This document shows, piece by piece, positions 51,364 through 60,432 of a DNA stretch of 64,000 nt (position 1 is the stretch's first letter; each line of letters starts with the position of its first letter). The position numbers were made by a program, and so were the translations under genes. A model generated the notes under the pieces. It searched no databases and was not told the origin of the DNA. It saw only the letters and a program-made list of their open reading frames with translations. Source of the DNA: a bacterium (lineage in GTDB: Bacteria; Auribacterota; Tritonobacteria; UBA1439); assembly GCA_028716845.1 (NCBI GenBank), contig JAQUPF010000006.1, positions 88,791 through 152,790 on the forward strand. Reading direction: 5' to 3'.

Positions 51364-52884
51364 CTATTGCCGTTCCGCCTCCCCCTCGGGGGGCGGTTCC
51401 TCCCCCGCTTCTTCCGCCGTCTCCTCGGCGCCTTCGCCGCCGGGCGGCTGATCCTCCGGCCCGGCCTCCCCGGTCTGCTCCGGCCCCTCCCCGGTTGCCG
51501 GTTCCGCCGCTTCGGGCCCTTCCTCGACCGCGGCCTCCTCGGGGGGCCGCCGCTCCTCCGCGGCCTCATGCGCTCCGACGGGTTCCTCCCCGGGCGCGGC
51601 ATCCGCGGCCGGTTCGGCCGCCGGTGCGGTTTCGGGGACGGTCTCCTCCGGCGGTTCGATCCGGTACTCCGCGGCCGACCGGACGATCTTCTCCGCCGTC
51701 CGGTCGCCGATCCCCGGCAGCTTGACGAGATCCCCGACGGTCGCCCGGCGGAGATCGCCGAGCGCCCCGTAGCCCGCCTTCGCGAGGGCGGCGACGACCT
51801 TCCTGCCCAGGCCCGGGAGATCGGACACCGGCACCCCCGCCTCGCGCTCCTCGCGCTCCCGGTCGCTCGCCCGCTTGATGTCGACCCGCCATCCCGTGAG
51901 GTCTGCGACGAGCCGGATCCCCTGCCCCTTCTTGCCGAGGGCGAGGGCGAACTGGTCGTCGTCCACGATGATCTCCGCCTCGCGCTCGCCGGTGATCTTG
52001 ATCTCGCGCGGCCGGGCGGGCGAGAGGGCGTTCGTGATGAATACGACGGGGTCCTCGCTCCACCGGACGATGTCCACGCGCTCGCCGTTCAGCTCGCGCA
52101 CGACGTCCTTCACGCGCGCCCCGCGCATGCCGACGCACGCCCCCACCGGATCCACCTTCTCGGTGGTCGTGCTCACCGCGATCTTCGTCCTGAAACCGGG
52201 ATCGCGCGAGATGCCGTCGATCCTGACCGTCCCCTCGAGGATCTCCGGGACCTCGAGCTCGAACAGCTTGCGGACGAGCTCGTTGTGGCTGCGCGAGACG
52301 ATGATCTCCGGCCCCTTCGACGTCTCCCGCACGTCGACGACGTAGACCTTCAGCCGCCGCCCGATGCCGTACCCCTCCCGGGGGCACTGCTCCGAGGAGG
52401 GGAGCTTCGCCTCCGCCTTGCCCAGGTCGAGGATGACGTCGCCCCGCTCGTAGCGCCGCACGACGGTGCTCAGGAGCTCTCCCACCCTGTCCTTGTACTC
52501 GCTGAAGATGATCTTGTGCTCGGCGTCCCTGATGCGCTGGATGATGACCTGCTTGGCGGTCTGGGCGGCGATGCGGCCGAGCCCCTTCGCGCTGATCTCC
52601 CGGCGGATGACGTCCCCGACCTTCGCCTCCGGATTGACCTTCCTCGCCGCATCGAGGGCGATTTCATCATCCGGGATGGTGACCGTCTCGACGACCTTCC
52701 GCTCGACGAACCCCCTGATCGCGCCGGTCTCCCGGTCGATCCGGACGGTCACGTTCGCGGTCGCGCCGGCGATCCTCCGGGCGGCGGAAACGAGCGAGCT
52801 CTGGACCGCCTCGATCAGATCGTCCCTGCTGATTCCCCTCTCCCTCTCGAGGTATTCGAAAACGGCAAGCAGTTCGCCATTCAT
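51364..52884 (-). CDS. nusA: transcription termination/antitermination factor NusA
   Basis: 506 residues. N-terminal RNA-polymerase-binding domain (1-125), S1 domain (about 130-200: DRVGELLSTVVRRYERGDVI), KH1 and KH2 (VDPVGACVGMRGARVKDVV; FALALGKKGQGIRLV), a helix-hairpin-helix segment (about 370-415: LPGLGRKVVAALAKAGYG and LPGIGDRTAEKI), then a Glu/Pro/Ala tail of about 85 residues, unusually long and acidic. NusA stimulates pausing and intrinsic termination. No rimP precedes it; instead a promoter and a terminator hairpin lie in the leader. SD GGGGG. Confidence 0.96.
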   Translation of the reverse strand: MNGELLAVFEYLERERGISRDDLIEAVQSSLVSAARRIAGATANVTVRIDRETGAIRGFVERKVVETVTIPDDEIALDAARKVNPEAKVGDVIRREISAKGLGRIAAQTAKQVIIQRIRDAEHKIIFSEYKDRVGELLSTVVRRYERGDVILDLGKAEAKLPSSEQCPREGYGIGRRLKVYVVDVRETSKGPEIIVSRSHNELVRKLFELEVPEILEGTVRIDGISRDPGFRTKIAVSTTTEKVDPVGACVGMRGARVKDVVRELNGERVDIVRWSEDPVVFITNALSPARPREIKITGEREAEIIVDDDQFALALGKKGQGIRLVADLTGWRVDIKRASDREREEREAGVPVSDLPGLGRKVVAALAKAGYGALGDLRRATVGDLVKLPGIGDRTAEKIVRSAAEYRIEPPEETVPETAPAAEPAADAAPGEEPVGAHEAAEERRPPEEAAVEEGPEAAEPATGEGPEQTGEAGPEDQPPGGEGAEETAEEAGEEPPPEGEAERQ

Positions 52885-52911
52885 GATGAACCCCCGTCTA
52901 TCGCGCCCTCC

Positions 52912-52938
52912 AAAAAAAAAAGTGGGTTGTCACCCACT
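52912..52938 (-). terminator. intrinsic terminator in the nusA leader (attenuator candidate)
   Basis: On the minus strand: a 7-bp stem AGTGGGT/ACCCACT with a 4-nt loop, followed at once by ten T (52921-52912, first base shared with the stem). It lies about 27 nt after the predicted transcript start and 28 nt before the nusA ATG, so it can end transcription before nusA. It is the only textbook intrinsic terminator that I found in the window. Confidence 0.8.
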
Positions 52939-52969
52939 CTTCGCAAGCGGAAGTGTCGGCAGCAGTACG

Positions 52970-53000
52970 ATTATATAGTAAATCCGTCCTCCGCCGTCAA
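52970..53000 (-). promoter_or_regulatory. strong sigma-70 promoter of the nusA operon
   Basis: Minus strand: TTGACG at 53000-52995, 17 nt, TATATA (or 19 nt to a perfect TATAAT at 52975-52970). AT-rich sequence lies upstream around 53025-53040. Start near 52965. Confidence 0.7.
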
Positions 53001-53087
53001 GCGCGGAAACAAGCCGGCGCGCGAATATTTCTTAATATACTGCCCTGCAAACGGTACCGAATGAAATATTTTCCCTCGCCCCCCCGC

Positions 53088-53103
53088 TTCATGGACCCAT
53101 GAA
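53088..53103. other. 16-nt dyad in the icd-nusA gap
   Basis: TTCATGG and CCATGAA separated by two bases. It could be an operator or the stem of an mRNA 3' structure for icd, whose stop lies 61 nt before it on the minus strand. The gap 52885-53163 otherwise holds the nusA promoter and attenuator and an AT-rich stretch. Confidence 0.3.
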
Positions 53104-53163
53104 AGATTGACATTAATCGTTTATCGAAATATTGAATCGCGGGAAAGGCCGGCGACCGTACGC

Positions 53164-54351
53164 CTACAGGTTGCCGGCGACGGCGGCGGCGAACTCGCTG
53201 CACCGCACCTCGCGGGCGCCGGGCATCTGGCGGGCGAGGTCGTAGGTGACCGTCCGGTCGGCGATCGTCCGCCGGAGGGCGTCCACGACGAGGGCGCCGG
53301 CCTCCCTCCAGCCGATGTGGTCCAGGAGCATGACGCCCGAGAGGATGAGGGAGCCGGGGTTGACCCTGTCCTTCCCCGCGTGCCGAGGGACGCTCCCGTG
53401 CGTCGCCTCGAAGACCGCCGCCCGGTCGCCGATGTTCGCCCCCGGCGCCATGCCGAGGCCGCCGACCTGCGCGGCGCAGGCGTCGGAGAGGTAGTCGCCG
53501 TTCAGGTTGGTCGTGGCGATGACGTCGTACTCGTCGGGCCTGAGGAGGACCTGCTGGAACATCGAGTCAGCGATCCGGTCCTTCATGACGACCTTCCCGC
53601 CCGCCTCCTCCCCCTCGCGCGCGACCCGGCCGGGGAACTCGGCCGCGACCTCGTAGCCCCACTCGCGGAACGCCCCCTCCGTGTGCTTCATGATGTTGCC
53701 CTTGTGGACGAGGGTGACGCTCCGCCGCCCGCGCGCGAGGGCGTAGCGGACCGCCATCCGGACGAGCCGCTTGCTCCCCGCCTCCGAGATGGGCTTGATC
53801 CCGATCCCCGAGCCGGGCCGGACGGCGGCGCCGAACCGGTCCCGCAGGATCGAGGCGAGCTCCTCCGCCTCCGGGCTGCCCGCGGGCCACTCGATCCCCG
53901 CGTACACGTCCTCGGTATTCTCCCTGAAGATGACGACGTCCAATCTCTCCGGGTGCCGCACCGGCGACGGCACCCCCTCGAGGTAGCGCACCGGGCGGAC
54001 GCAGGCGTAGAGGTCGAGCCGCTGCCGGATCGTCACGTTGAGCGAGCGGTGGCCTCCGCCCACCGGCGTCGTGAGGGGGCCCTTGATGGCGACGCGGTGC
54101 GCCTCGATCGCGCGGAACGTCTCCTCCGGGAGGAGGTCGCCGCCCGCCGCGACGGCCCGCTCGCCGGCGAGGAGCTGCCGCCACTCGATCCGCCGCCGCC
54201 CCCCGTACGCGCGCCCGACGGCGGCGTCGATGACGAGGCGCGCCGCCGCCCAGACCTCGGGCCCCACGCCGTCCCCCTCGATGAAGGGGATGGCCGGGGC
54301 GTCGGGGACGACGAGCGATCCGTCGGGGGCGAGCGCGATGGTGCCGGGCAT
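53164..54351 (-). CDS. icd: isocitrate dehydrogenase (icd family, coenzyme preference unclear)
   Basis: 395 residues, isocitrate/isopropylmalate dehydrogenase family, nearer to E. coli Icd than to Leu[33 protein letters not shown] (substrate Ser and Asn region), [36 protein letters not shown] and [19 protein letters not shown] are present. The coenzyme loop reads [17 protein letters not shown]: the Lys-Tyr pair that selects NADP in E. coli is Arg-His here, so preference cannot be assigned. It oxidises isocitrate to 2-oxoglutarate. It follows the aminotransferase by 6 nt. Confidence 0.88.
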   Translation of the reverse strand: MPGTIALAPDGSLVVPDAPAIPFIEGDGVGPEVWAAARLVIDAAVGRAYGGRRRIEWRQLLAGERAVAAGGDLLPEETFRAIEAHRVAIKGPLTTPVGGGHRSLNVTIRQRLDLYACVRPVRYLEGVPSPVRHPERLDVVIFRENTEDVYAGIEWPAGSPEAEELASILRDRFGAAVRPGSGIGIKPISEAGSKRLVRMAVRYALARGRRSVTLVHKGNIMKHTEGAFREWGYEVAAEFPGRVAREGEEAGGKVVMKDRIADSMFQQVLLRPDEYDVIATTNLNGDYLSDACAAQVGGLGMAPGANIGDRAAVFEATHGSVPRHAGKDRVNPGSLILSGVMLLDHIGWREAGALVVDALRRTIADRTVTYDLARQMPGAREVRCSEFAAAVAGNL

Positions 54352-54357
54352 GGGTCC

Positions 54358-55542
54358 TCACCCCCCCGCGGTTTTCAGGCGGATGAATTCCTCGATGCGG
54401 TCCATCCCCCGCTCGATGTTCTCCATCGAGGTGGCGTAGGAGAGGCGGACATGGCCGTCCGCGCCGAACGCCGCGCCGGGGACTACCGCGACGAGCGCCT
54501 GTTCGAGGAGCGCCTCGGCCAGCGCCATCGAGCCCATCCCGGTGCCGCTGATGTCCGGGAACGCGTAGAACGCCCCCATCGGCATCGTGCAGGAGACGCC
54601 GGGGACGGCGCGGAGGCGGCCGACGATGGAGTCCCGGCGCGCGCGGAACTCGCCGGCCATCATGGCGGTGAAGGACTGGTCGCCCCTGAGCGCCTCGACG
54701 GCGGCGGCCTGGGCGATCGAATCGGGGTTCGAGGTGCTGTGGCTCTGGAGCCGTTCGGCGAGCGCGGCGATCGCCGGCTCCGCGGCGAGGTACCCGATCC
54801 GCCAGCCGGTCATCGAGTGCGACTTGGAGACCCCGTTGACGACGATCGTGCGCCGCTTGATCTCCCCGCCGAGGGAGGCGATGCTCGCGTGCGCGGCGGG
54901 CGGGTAGATGATCTTCTCGTAGATCTCGTCCGAGATGACATGGAGCCCCCGGTCGAGGGCGAGCGCCGCGACCGCCTCGAGCTCTCCCGGGCACGCCGCC
55001 CAGCCGGTCGGGTTGTTCGGGCTGTTGAGGATGATCGCCTTCGTCCGGGGCGTCACCGCCCTGCGGAGCCGCTCCGGGTCGAGCCGGAAGCCGTCGGCGG
55101 CGGACGTCTCGACGAAGACCGGCCGGCCGCCCGACATGACAACCTGGGCCGGGTAGGTGACCCAGTACGGCGAGATGATGATGAACTCGTCGCCGGGATT
55201 GCAGAGGACCCGCACGGCGTTGTAGAGGGCGTGCTTGGCGCCGCAGGAGACGACGATCTGCCCCGGCTCGTACGAGAGGCCGTTGTCGCGGCGGAGCTTC
55301 TCCGCGACCGCCGCCCGCAGCTCGAGCGTCCCCGCCACCGGCGTGTACTTCGTGCAGCCCGCGGCGATCGCCCGGCGGGCAGCCTCCTTCACGTGCTCGG
55401 GCGTGTCGAAGTCGGGCTCTCCCGACCCGAAGCCCACCACGTCCTTCCCCGCCGCCTTCAGCGCCTTGGCCTTCGCGTCGATGGCGAGCGTCGCCGACGG
55501 CTCCACCGCCCCGATCACGGCCGAGAGTGCATCCTGCCGCAT
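54358..55542 (-). CDS. class I aspartate-type aminotransferase
   Basis: 394 residues, subgroup I-beta like the Thermus/Bacillus AspC. SGEPDFDTPEHVKEAA, YTPVAGTLELRAAVAEKL, NSPNNPTGW, VISDEIYEKIIY, VVNGVSKSHSMTGWRIGYL with the PLP-binding Lys, and VRLSYATSMENIERG with the carboxylate-binding Arg. It transfers amino groups between aspartate (or aromatic amino acids/prephenate) and 2-oxoglutarate, which the downstream icd product supplies. ATG at 55542 with a GGAGG SD; upstream in-frame extension lacks one. Confidence 0.92.
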   Translation of the reverse strand: MRQDALSAVIGAVEPSATLAIDAKAKALKAAGKDVVGFGSGEPDFDTPEHVKEAARRAIAAGCTKYTPVAGTLELRAAVAEKLRRDNGLSYEPGQIVVSCGAKHALYNAVRVLCNPGDEFIIISPYWVTYPAQVVMSGGRPVFVETSAADGFRLDPERLRRAVTPRTKAIILNSPNNPTGWAACPGELEAVAALALDRGLHVISDEIYEKIIYPPAAHASIASLGGEIKRRTIVVNGVSKSHSMTGWRIGYLAAEPAIAALAERLQSHSTSNPDSIAQAAAVEALRGDQSFTAMMAGEFRARRDSIVGRLRAVPGVSCTMPMGAFYAFPDISGTGMGSMALAEALLEQALVAVVPGAAFGADGHVRLSYATSMENIERGMDRIEEFIRLKTAGG

Positions 55543-55567
55543 CCGTCCCTCCGTTGAAACGCCCCCG

Positions 55568-56749
55568 TCAGCCGCCCCCCGCGAGGGAGGCCTCGATGAG
55601 CGGTCCGACGTCGTCCGCCGCGAAGCGGACAATCTCCATCTCCCGGCGCGCGTTCTCCGGGGAATCGGAGGCGTGGGCGGCGTTGATCATGATGTCGCGC
55701 CCGAACTCCCGTCGGACCGTCGCCGCCTCCGCCTTGCTCGGGTCGGTCGCCCCGATGATGGCGCGGATCTTCCGCACCGCCTCGACCCCCTGGTAGACGA
55801 GCGCGAGGCAGCGCACGAGGCCGGGCGCCTCCCGCTCGCCGGGCGCGACGGCGTTCCGGTCGCGGCCGGTCATGAACCGGACGAGCTGGTCGAACTGGTC
55901 CCCGGCGACGAGGCGGTTGAGCCGCTCGCCGATCTCCCGCGCCGCCTCCTCGGGGAGGCCGACGCCGAACTCCCGCTCGAGCGCGAGCCGTGCCCGCTCG
56001 GTCACCGGCCCCCGGAACTTCTCGAAGAGGAGCGGCCGCACCGGCCCGTAGAACTCCTCGGCCTGGGCCACGCTCATCCGGAGGATCTTCACGCCGATGA
56101 TGTAGAGGTCCGCCTTCGAGAAGATGTCGATGATGTTCCCCGCCCGGATGCTCCTCGAGCTGAAGATGTCCGGTTTGATGAGGACCGTGGTCTCCTGGAC
56201 GCGGTCCCGTTCCGCCGGCTGCCAGGGCACGACGTCCCTGAGGAGCCCGCCGTCGGTCTTCGCGTACGAGGCCCACACCCGGAGGGAGGACGCGGCGTCC
56301 TCGGGGGACGGGATGACGAGGACGGCGGGCTCGAAGTAGCGCACCGTGCCGTCGTCGTCCTTGACGTAGTCCCCGTAGGTGTCCCTGATCGTCTCCCCGG
56401 AGAGGCTCGGGCGCGTGATCGGCCCCACGACGTGCTCGTTCAGCTCGCGGACCGCGTTCTCGCCGCGGAAGAGGAGGAACATCACGCGGCGCCTGAAGCC
56501 GCGTCCGTCGGGGGCGTAGGCGCGCCGGACATAATCCCGGATGAGCGAGCGGACCTGCCAGTGGGGCGCCGACCGGTCCGCGGGGATGGCCTCGAGATAA
56601 TCGCGAACGAGCTCCGCCGAGGGGGCGAACATCCTCGCGGCGACGAGGTCGAGGCTGCTGCGCGACAGGAGCCGCCCGATGACCCCGCCGGTGCGCGATT
56701 TCCTGATCGTGTAGGGATTGATGATGACGAAGGCGAGTTCCTCTGCCAT
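55568..56749 (-). CDS. tandem nucleoside-diphosphate-kinase-domain protein
   Basis: 393 residues, about 2.7 times a normal NDK. The N-terminal half (FVIINPYTIRKSRTGGVIGR ... LFRGENAVRELNEHVVGPIT, SGETIRDTYGDY) has NDK-like order but no catalytic His. The C-terminal half (TTVLIKPDIFSSRSIRAGNI, IIGVKILRMSVAQAEEFYG, YQGVEAVRKIRAIIGATDPS) has the active-site stretch NAAHASDSPENARREMEIV with His, and an insert of about 75 residues between the second and third blocks. Phosphate transfer by the C-half is plausible; the N-half may be regulatory. Same strand, 26 nt before the aminotransferase gene. Confidence 0.82.
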   Translation of the reverse strand: MAEELAFVIINPYTIRKSRTGGVIGRLLSRSSLDLVAARMFAPSAELVRDYLEAIPADRSAPHWQVRSLIRDYVRRAYAPDGRGFRRRVMFLLFRGENAVRELNEHVVGPITRPSLSGETIRDTYGDYVKDDDGTVRYFEPAVLVIPSPEDAASSLRVWASYAKTDGGLLRDVVPWQPAERDRVQETTVLIKPDIFSSRSIRAGNIIDIFSKADLYIIGVKILRMSVAQAEEFYGPVRPLLFEKFRGPVTERARLALEREFGVGLPEEAAREIGERLNRLVAGDQFDQLVRFMTGRDRNAVAPGEREAPGLVRCLALVYQGVEAVRKIRAIIGATDPSKAEAATVRREFGRDIMINAAHASDSPENARREMEIVRFAADDVGPLIEASLAGGG

Positions 56750-56771
56750 CCGAACGCCTCCCGGGCGGCCG

Positions 56772-58691
56772 TCAGTCGAGCTCCCGCGTGATCTCCCGGA
56801 GCAGGCCGTCCTTCTTCACCGCGAGCGTCTGGAAGGTGATCCGGTCCACCTCGCCGGTGAGGCCGAAGGAGACCGCGCCGTCCTCCCAGGTGGGCCGGGC
56901 GCCGTCGGGGGTGAACCAGAGGTTCTTCTCGTCCGCCTTGTAAATCTGGGCGTGGAGCGCCTTCTCGAACTCGTCCGCGTTCGAGTCGGCCGTCAGGTCC
57001 TGGACGAATGAACCCTCGAACAGCTCCATGTCGATGACGATCTTGCAGACGGTCCGGCCCATCCGCTCGATGACCACCATGATCCCCTCGTCGAGGTAGG
57101 AGAAGACGGCGACATTGTCCCGGGCGATCGCCCGCGCCCGGTCCGGCCTGCCGAGCAGGCGCTGGACCTCGTCGGCGTGCGTGCCGAGCCCCACCCCCGC
57201 GACCGTGAACGCCTTCATGTCCACGGGAAGGTCCCTGAACTCCCTGAAGGCGACCGCCGTCGGCCAGCCCGCCGGGTCGAAGGTCACGACCGCGGCGACG
57301 CCGCGGTCCGGGGGCCTCCCGTCCTCGCTCAAGAACAGGGCGTCGCCCTTCTCGAGAAATATCCGCCGCCCCGCCTTCTTCCTGAAGTCGTCCATGGTGT
57401 CGGCGAAACTGAACGGCGCGCCGTAGAGGCCGCGGCTGTCCTTGATCTGGGCGTCGATCCTGCGCACCGGCCCGATCTCCCCCCACCTCGGCGCCGCCTT
57501 CCCGTCCCGGCGCCCGGCCGGATCGTCGCCCGCCCTCGCCGTCGTCAGCCGGAGGCCCTGCCGCGGGAAGGCGAGGACGAAGCCCCGCCGGACCGCGCGC
57601 CACTTGCCGAAGGGGCCGAGCGCCCGGCGCGCCTCGGCGGCGGAGGCGCCGACGCCGACGCCGGCGATCTCCCGGCGGTCGAAATCGGCGCGGACGTTCT
57701 CGGTCCGCTCGATCCTGAGCATGTGCAGGCGGTCATCCTCGTCGAAGGCGAGGACGAGCTTCCCCGGGCTGAGCGGCTCCCCCTCCCGGTAGGCGCAGAT
57801 CCTCGCCATTTCCTCCTGGTAGATCCTGCCGCCGAGGTGCTCCCGGAAGGCGTCCTTCCGGGCGGTGAGCGTGAGCGGCTGGGCGAAGCCGCCGTCGAAG
57901 TCGGCCATGTGCACGGTGATCCGCGAGACGCCGGCGCCGCGCTTCCCCGCGACGACCCGGATCCCCTCGCGCTGCCAGGTCCCGGCGTAGGCCCTCCCCC
58001 GGACGCCGTACGCGTCCGGCGGGCCGAGCAGCTCGAGGACGCGCTGCGGGCTGTCGCCCAGGCGGAGGCCCGCCACGCCGAGGCCGTCGAGGTCGATCTC
58101 GAGGTTCTCCTCCCACCTGAAGGTCACCCTCGAGAGCCATCCGTCCGCGCTGAAGGAGAGCACGGCGGCCTCCCGGAGGGGCGCGCGGTCGTCCTTCCTG
58201 AGGAAGAAGGCGGTCCGCCGGTCCTTGTAGATCTGGCGGGCGAGCGGGCGCAGCATGTCGACGTGGCGCACCGGGATCGGGATCGGCTGGACGAACGATC
58301 CCGTCAGGCGCGCGTAGGGCGGCGAGGGATCGATGAAGCAGTCGATGCGCTCGACCTTCCCCTCCCCCTCCTCGAGGACGATCCGGATCCCCCTGTTGAA
58401 GTAGGCGTAGACGACCTGCCCGCGCATCCGCTCGGGCGGCCGCTTCTCGAGCGGGATGTCGTCCTCCGAGAGGTCCTTCTCCTCGAGCGCGGCGGAGATC
58501 GTCTGGATTTCCTGCGGGCGGCCGAGCGCCTCGAGGATCTGCCCGGCGGTCGACTCGAGGCCCACGCCGGAGACGGTGAACCGGTCGAGGTCGATCGCCG
58601 CGGCCGGCACGGGCGTCGCCGTGGCCGAGGGCCGCGGCGCGGCGGCGGCGAGGGCGGCGGCGGTCAGAATCGAAAGGCACTCGACGAACAC
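56772..58691 (-). CDS. secreted protein with four tandem ~150-residue repeats, unknown family
   Basis: 639 residues with a hydrophobic N-terminal signal and a Pro/Ala/Thr spacer. Four repeats open with similar strands: DLDRFTVSGVGLESTAGQIL, DLDGLGVAGLRLGDSPQRVL, DFDRREIAGVGVGASAAEAR and DMKAFTVAGVGLGTHADEVQ. Each opening ends in a LLG-x-PD-like turn; most go on with a GIR(I/V)V strand, a GSF(V/A)Q-P/D-L segment and an IY-x-x-E helix. The opening resembles BamE/SmpA-type folds, but that is a guess. GTG at 58691 has a perfect AGGAGG SD 6 nt away; a TTG at 58712 would add MPDRRPIV, giving a more basic signal n-region. Confidence 0.72.
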   Translation of the reverse strand: MFVECLSILTAAALAAAAPRPSATATPVPAAAIDLDRFTVSGVGLESTAGQILEALGRPQEIQTISAALEEKDLSEDDIPLEKRPPERMRGQVVYAYFNRGIRIVLEEGEGKVERIDCFIDPSPPYARLTGSFVQPIPIPVRHVDMLRPLARQIYKDRRTAFFLRKDDRAPLREAAVLSFSADGWLSRVTFRWEENLEIDLDGLGVAGLRLGDSPQRVLELLGPPDAYGVRGRAYAGTWQREGIRVVAGKRGAGVSRITVHMADFDGGFAQPLTLTARKDAFREHLGGRIYQEEMARICAYREGEPLSPGKLVLAFDEDDRLHMLRIERTENVRADFDRREIAGVGVGASAAEARRALGPFGKWRAVRRGFVLAFPRQGLRLTTARAGDDPAGRRDGKAAPRWGEIGPVRRIDAQIKDSRGLYGAPFSFADTMDDFRKKAGRRIFLEKGDALFLSEDGRPPDRGVAAVVTFDPAGWPTAVAFREFRDLPVDMKAFTVAGVGLGTHADEVQRLLGRPDRARAIARDNVAVFSYLDEGIMVVIERMGRTVCKIVIDMELFEGSFVQDLTADSNADEFEKALHAQIYKADEKNLWFTPDGARPTWEDGAVSFGLTGEVDRITFQTLAVKKDGLLREITRELD

Positions 58692-58779
58692 GATCGGCCT
58701 CCTGTCGGGCAACGCATCACGGTAGCAGCAGCAGCCGCCGAATGCAAGCGGAAAGGGCGGAACGGCGCCGCCGCGTATG

Positions 58780-59025
58780 GGCGCAGATCCACGCGGATGT
58801 GTCGCGCCACAGAGGACACAGAGAACACGGAGGATAGTGGTTCTCCCGCTGATTCAAACCGGTGAATGCAGACTGAACGGGATGCCTCCTCCGGATGCTC
58901 TGTGGTCTCCGTGATCTCTGCGGCGGGAGGAAGTATCCGTCATCCGCGCCAATCCGAGAAAATCCGCGGCAAAACAGAATGAATATTCGTGGAGATCCGT
59001 GGGAATCCGTGTCAATCAGCGGTCG
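58780..59025. repeat. composite converging repeat upstream of the four-repeat gene
   Basis: The 367-nt gap (58692-59058) holds CCACAGAGGACACAGAG and ACACGGAGGA (9-nt words), then the same family in the other orientation (CTCTGTGGTCTCCGTG, ATCTCTGCGG), flanked on the right by 10-nt words ATCCGCGCCA, ATCCGAGAAA, ATCCGCGGCA, ATCCGTGGGA and ATCCGTGTCA. No gene visible. Confidence 0.75.
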
Positions 59026-59058
59026 CGTGGTTCTTCTTCTCGGGGGCGGCGGGGGGCG

Positions 59059-60432
59059 CTACGGGACGGGCCAGCCGTATCCCCTGCGCGCATCCCAGGG
59101 CCGGCCCGCGTCGACGGAGAAGGAGCCGGCGCCGGAGGAGCCCGCGGGGCCGAAGCTCACGCGGAACGCCATGCGTGCGGCGGTCCAGCCCGGCGTAAAG
59201 GGGCAGCTGCCGCCGGCGATCTCGAGGCCGTCGCTGAAGCCGTCGCCGTCGGTGTCGGCGTCGAGCGGGTCGGTTCCGTGGATGAGAACCTCGTCCCCGT
59301 CCGAAACGCCGTCGCCGTCCGAGTCCGGATCGAACGGGTCGGTCCCGTGGAGGGTGAGCTCGTCGCCGTCGGTGAGGCCGTCGCCGTCGGTGTCGGCGCC
59401 GTCGCTCCAGCCGTACGAGACCGCGACCCTGCTCTGCCCCTGCTGCGGGATGCCGAGGGCGGGGGCGAGGTCGGCGATGGAGCCGAAATCGGCGGCGATC
59501 TCGTACACCATGCCGTAGAAGGCGCCGGCGTACACCGCGCCGGTCTCCGCGTCCCTCGCGAAGTCGAAGATGTTGCTCCCGACCCAGAGCGGGGAGGAGT
59601 CCGAGGGGAGCATCCCGAGGAACTCGTCGGCGCGCGGGTCGAACCGGAGGAGGTAGCGGTTGGCGGCGCCCCCGCGCCGGTACGCGCAGGCGACGAGCTC
59701 GTGGCCCCCGCCCGCGCCCGGGATGAAGAACTGGTGCGGCAGGTACCAGCCGTCGGCGACGGCGGGATACGCGATCCCGTCGTAGCTCTCGAGGAAGCCG
59801 AGGTCGGTCCCGTCGTCGGCGTCGAAGATGCGGAGGTGGTTCTCGAAGCCGGTCCCCGCGTAGACGACGCCGTCATCGCCGGGATCGAAGTCGATCCAGC
59901 ACTCGTCGTAGAAATAGAAGTCCGACGCCCGCTCGCGCACGAGCCGGTCCGCGCCGGTCCCGTCCTCGCGCATGATGAAGATCCCCTTCATCTCCCGGTG
60001 GCCGTAGAAGGAGCCGAGGTAGATGCGGCCGTCGGACGGCCGGATCGCGATGCTGAAGAAGTGGGGCTCGTAGGTGACGCCGCCGAACTCGAACCGGAAG
60101 ACGCCGTATTCCCGCATCCCCGCCCTGCCGCCGCCGGCGCCGATCTCGAACTCGAGCAGCTTCCCGGTGCCGATGTTGCCGACGTAGAGCCGGCCGGTGC
60201 GGGGGTGCACCGCGATGACGGCGGGGATCGAAATGCCGTCCGAGGGACCGGCGAATTCGATCAGGGTGTACGCCTGCGGCCCCTCGAGGGGGACCCTGAA
60301 GACCCGGTCGTTATGGCCGGGGTGCGAGACGGCATCGCGGAGGCAGACGAAGAGCTGCCGCACCTGGGCGGCGGCGGGGGGGGCGCCGGCGACGGCCGCC
60401 GCCGCGGCGAGGATGCCGAGGATCCGCTTCAT
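59059..60432 (-). CDS. secreted propeller protein with calcium-binding thrombospondin type 3 repeats
   Basis: 457 residues. Signal peptide (AAA|Q near 24). Residues about 25-345 are a beta-propeller-like region ([58 protein letters not shown]). Residues about 345-405 have three Asp-rich repeats ([36 protein letters not shown]), the TSP3/dockerin-like calcium motif. The tail [20 protein letters not shown] is a beta strand set. Likely cell-surface or exported; function unknown. Start codon overlaps the radical SAM stop (TGATG). Confidence 0.78.
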   Translation of the reverse strand: MKRILGILAAAAAVAGAPPAAAQVRQLFVCLRDAVSHPGHNDRVFRVPLEGPQAYTLIEFAGPSDGISIPAVIAVHPRTGRLYVGNIGTGKLLEFEIGAGGGRAGMREYGVFRFEFGGVTYEPHFFSIAIRPSDGRIYLGSFYGHREMKGIFIMREDGTGADRLVRERASDFYFYDECWIDFDPGDDGVVYAGTGFENHLRIFDADDGTDLGFLESYDGIAYPAVADGWYLPHQFFIPGAGGGHELVACAYRRGGAANRYLLRFDPRADEFLGMLPSDSSPLWVGSNIFDFARDAETGAVYAGAFYGMVYEIAADFGSIADLAPALGIPQQGQSRVAVSYGWSDGADTDGDGLTDGDELTLHGTDPFDPDSDGDGVSDGDEVLIHGTDPLDADTDGDGFSDGLEIAGGSCPFTPGWTAARMAFRVSFGPAGSSGAGSFSVDAGRPWDARRGYGWPVP

